A stretch of 64,000 bases of DNA from CAWCVR01 sp963799105 (lineage in GTDB: Bacteria > Acidobacteriota > Terriglobia > Bryobacterales > Bryobacteraceae), in NCBI GenBank assembly GCA_963799105.1, contig CAWCVR010000019.1, forward strand, positions 62,001 to 126,000. The letters are read 5' to 3'. Positions 62,847 to 64,000 of this stretch are shown piece after piece (within the stretch, counting starts at the first letter, position 1; every line of letters begins with the position of its first letter). The notes beneath the pieces were generated by a model. That model searched no databases, was not told where the DNA came from, and was given only the letters and a program-made list of their open reading frames with translations. The position numbers were made by a program, and so were the translations under genes.

Positions 62847-63827
62847 TCAGATCTGGTAGTCCACCACGTAGCTGTCGCGCGACTTCTTGGGAATCACCTT
62901 CACGTTCGTGGCCTCCAGGACAACCAGCGAATTCGCCGGAACGCTGGAGGTGAGGAAGACGCTGGCGCCGATGGTGCTGCCTTCTCCGACCACCGTGTCG
63001 CCGCCCATGATGGTGGCGCCGGCATACACCGTCACCCGGTCCCCGAGGGTGGGATGACGCTTCTGGCCGCGCAACGCCTGCCCCGCGGCGAGCGATTTCG
63101 CAACCAGGCCCACGCCTTGATACATCTTGACGTGGTTGCCGATATCGGCCGTCTCGCCCACCACCGTCCCGGTGCAGTGATCCACGAAGAAATGCGTGCC
63201 GATTCGCGCCCCCGGATGGAGGTCCATTCCGGTGCGGGTGTGCGCCCATTCGGTCATGATTCGCGGGATGAGCGGGATGTTGTCGAGATACAGCTCGTGC
63301 GCCAGCCGCTGCACCGCAATCGCCTCGATGAACGGGTACGCCACGATGACTTCTTCCTTGCTGGACGCCGCGGGGTCGCCGTTGTAGGCCGCCTCCGTGT
63401 CGGTCTGGAGCAGTTCCCGGACTCGCGGCAGGCTGCCCAGGAATTTGAGGGTTAGCGTGCGCGCCAGCTCGCGCGGGTCGGCGCCAGCGAGTCCCGCGGG
63501 CGGGGCGTATTCCAGGCTCTTCCCGATCTCGGCTTCCAGACGGCCCAGCACGCTATCCAGAAGCGCGGTGGTGACAACTTCGATTTCCGAGGAGTGGATG
63601 GGCGTCTCGTCGAAGAACCCGGGGAACAGCAGGCGCAGCAGATCGGCCGTGATCTCGGCGATGGCATGCTTGGACGGCAGGTTCTTGCCGTCCACGTGGT
63701 TTATGCCGCCCGCGCAAGCGTAGGACTCCATCAGGCGGTCGGTCAAATTGGCCACTGGCAACGGCATCGGGCGCTTCTCCGGAACAAACCAGTTTACCAG
63801 TTCACGCACTCGGGTCCGGCGCGCCAT
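62847..63827 (-). CDS. epsC: Serine O-acetyltransferase, EpsC-type
   Basis: 326 residues. An N-terminal helical domain of about 160 residues is followed by a left-handed beta-helix with hexapeptide repeats. GARIGTHFFVDHCTGTVVGE has the catalytic Asp-His, and GNHVKMYQGVGLVAKSL and VYAGATIMGGDTVVGEGS follow. It makes O-acetylserine for cysteine synthesis. The long N-terminal part is that of the EpsC group rather than short CysE. ATG 63827; ATG 63767 (MPLPVANL) is an alternative start. Confidence 0.92.
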   Translation of the reverse strand: MARRTRVRELVNWFVPEKRPMPLPVANLTDRLMESYACAGGINHVDGKNLPSKHAIAEITADLLRLLFPGFFDETPIHSSEIEVVTTALLDSVLGRLEAEIGKSLEYAPPAGLAGADPRELARTLTLKFLGSLPRVRELLQTDTEAAYNGDPAASSKEEVIVAYPFIEAIAVQRLAHELYLDNIPLIPRIMTEWAHTRTGMDLHPGARIGTHFFVDHCTGTVVGETADIGNHVKMYQGVGLVAKSLAAGQALRGQKRHPTLGDRVTVYAGATIMGGDTVVGEGSTIGASVFLTSSVPANSLVVLEATNVKVIPKKSRDSYVVDYQI

Positions 63828-64000
63828 TGCGGCTCGCCGCTCTAAACTCTGTGCGCCGGCTCCGATTCGAAATCCCTCCTATGCCCCTAAGCCCGTTTGG
63901 CATATACTGAGTTAGAAAGCTCGACAGCTCCGACTTCCGCAGCACCCTGCCTCGCTTCACGCCGGGGGCTCTCAAGGCGAAAGCGCGGTATCAGTCTGGG
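63828..64000. other. Intergenic region at the right edge
   Basis: No coding frame with family similarity is seen. A TATACT near 63904-63909 (GGCATATACTGAG) could be a rightward -10 for a gene beyond the edge. The sequence after it does not match a known RNA by eye. Confidence 0.3.

Overview
The window is high-GC, gene-dense DNA from a free-living bacterium. It most resembles a Solibacter/Bryobacter-type Acidobacteriota. The pointers are a TIGR03435-type protein (typical of soil Acidobacteria), a 1323-residue TonB-dependent receptor with an N-terminal carboxypeptidase-regulatory domain, other proteins carrying that domain, Tat-exported Gfo/Idh/MocA oxidoreductases, polysaccharide-degrading enzymes, and many copies of a palindromic repeat family. 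The taxonomic call is inference; no rRNA or tRNA gene is visible.

Layout. 1-6.2 kb: a leftward set (GT2 glycosyltransferase, zinc-ribbon methyltransferase, transketolase in two subunits) and, diverging from it, an SGNH-hydrolase/MBOAT pair, probably for surface-glycan synthesis and acylation. 6.5-10.4 kb: VIT1-like transporter, frameshifted FRG-domain gene, small zinc protein, TacAT-type toxin-antitoxin with a clear promoter/operator, amidohydrolase. 10.5-16.1 kb: large membrane protein, an 84-bp tandem repeat, and an SF1 helicase with an H1-like tail. 16.3-25.9 kb: exported oxidoreductase, two translationally coupled secreted paralogues, a GH28 polygalacturonase, TIGR03435 protein, orphan ParA. 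25.9-32.8 kb (leftward): GT39 transferase, two SDRs (one KduD-like), carboxypeptidase-regulatory protein, RlmI-like methyltransferase and a decayed HtpX. 32.8-36.7 kb: clpB, hsp20 and a hypothetical exported protein. 36.7-41.3 kb: repeat-rich section with YefM-YoeB, a GH5-like hydrolase, a flavin-binding protein, a MITE and an ICMT-like methyltransferase. 41.4-45.9 kb: RhaT-like transporter and ROK kinase, a truncated superoxide dismutase, msrPQ, accB. 46-51 kb: leftward glycosylation operon. 51.2-57 kb: AAG glycosylase, oxidoreductase, TonB receptor. 57.5-63.8 kb: MarR regulator, VapBC, YjhG-type dehydratase (frameshifted), Nudix hydrolase, CpaF ATPase, EpsC-type serine acetyltransferase.

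How genes work together. GH28, KduD, the RhaT-like transporter, ROK kinase, YjhG-type dehydratase and GH5 hydrolase fit growth on plant-derived pectin and other polysaccharides. The glycosyltransferase sets at 1-3.4 kb and 46-51 kb fit synthesis of exported glycans or glycoproteins. MsrPQ, ClpB and Hsp20 serve protein repair and heat stress.

The most unusual signals are non-coding. A directional palindromic repeat family sits immediately after stop codons of at least seven genes. A 240-bp MITE has 18-bp perfect terminal inverted repeats. A terminator-like hairpin lies directly upstream of the clpB ribosome-binding site. Three otherwise conserved genes each carry a single reading-frame shift, which may be sequence errors or real decay.
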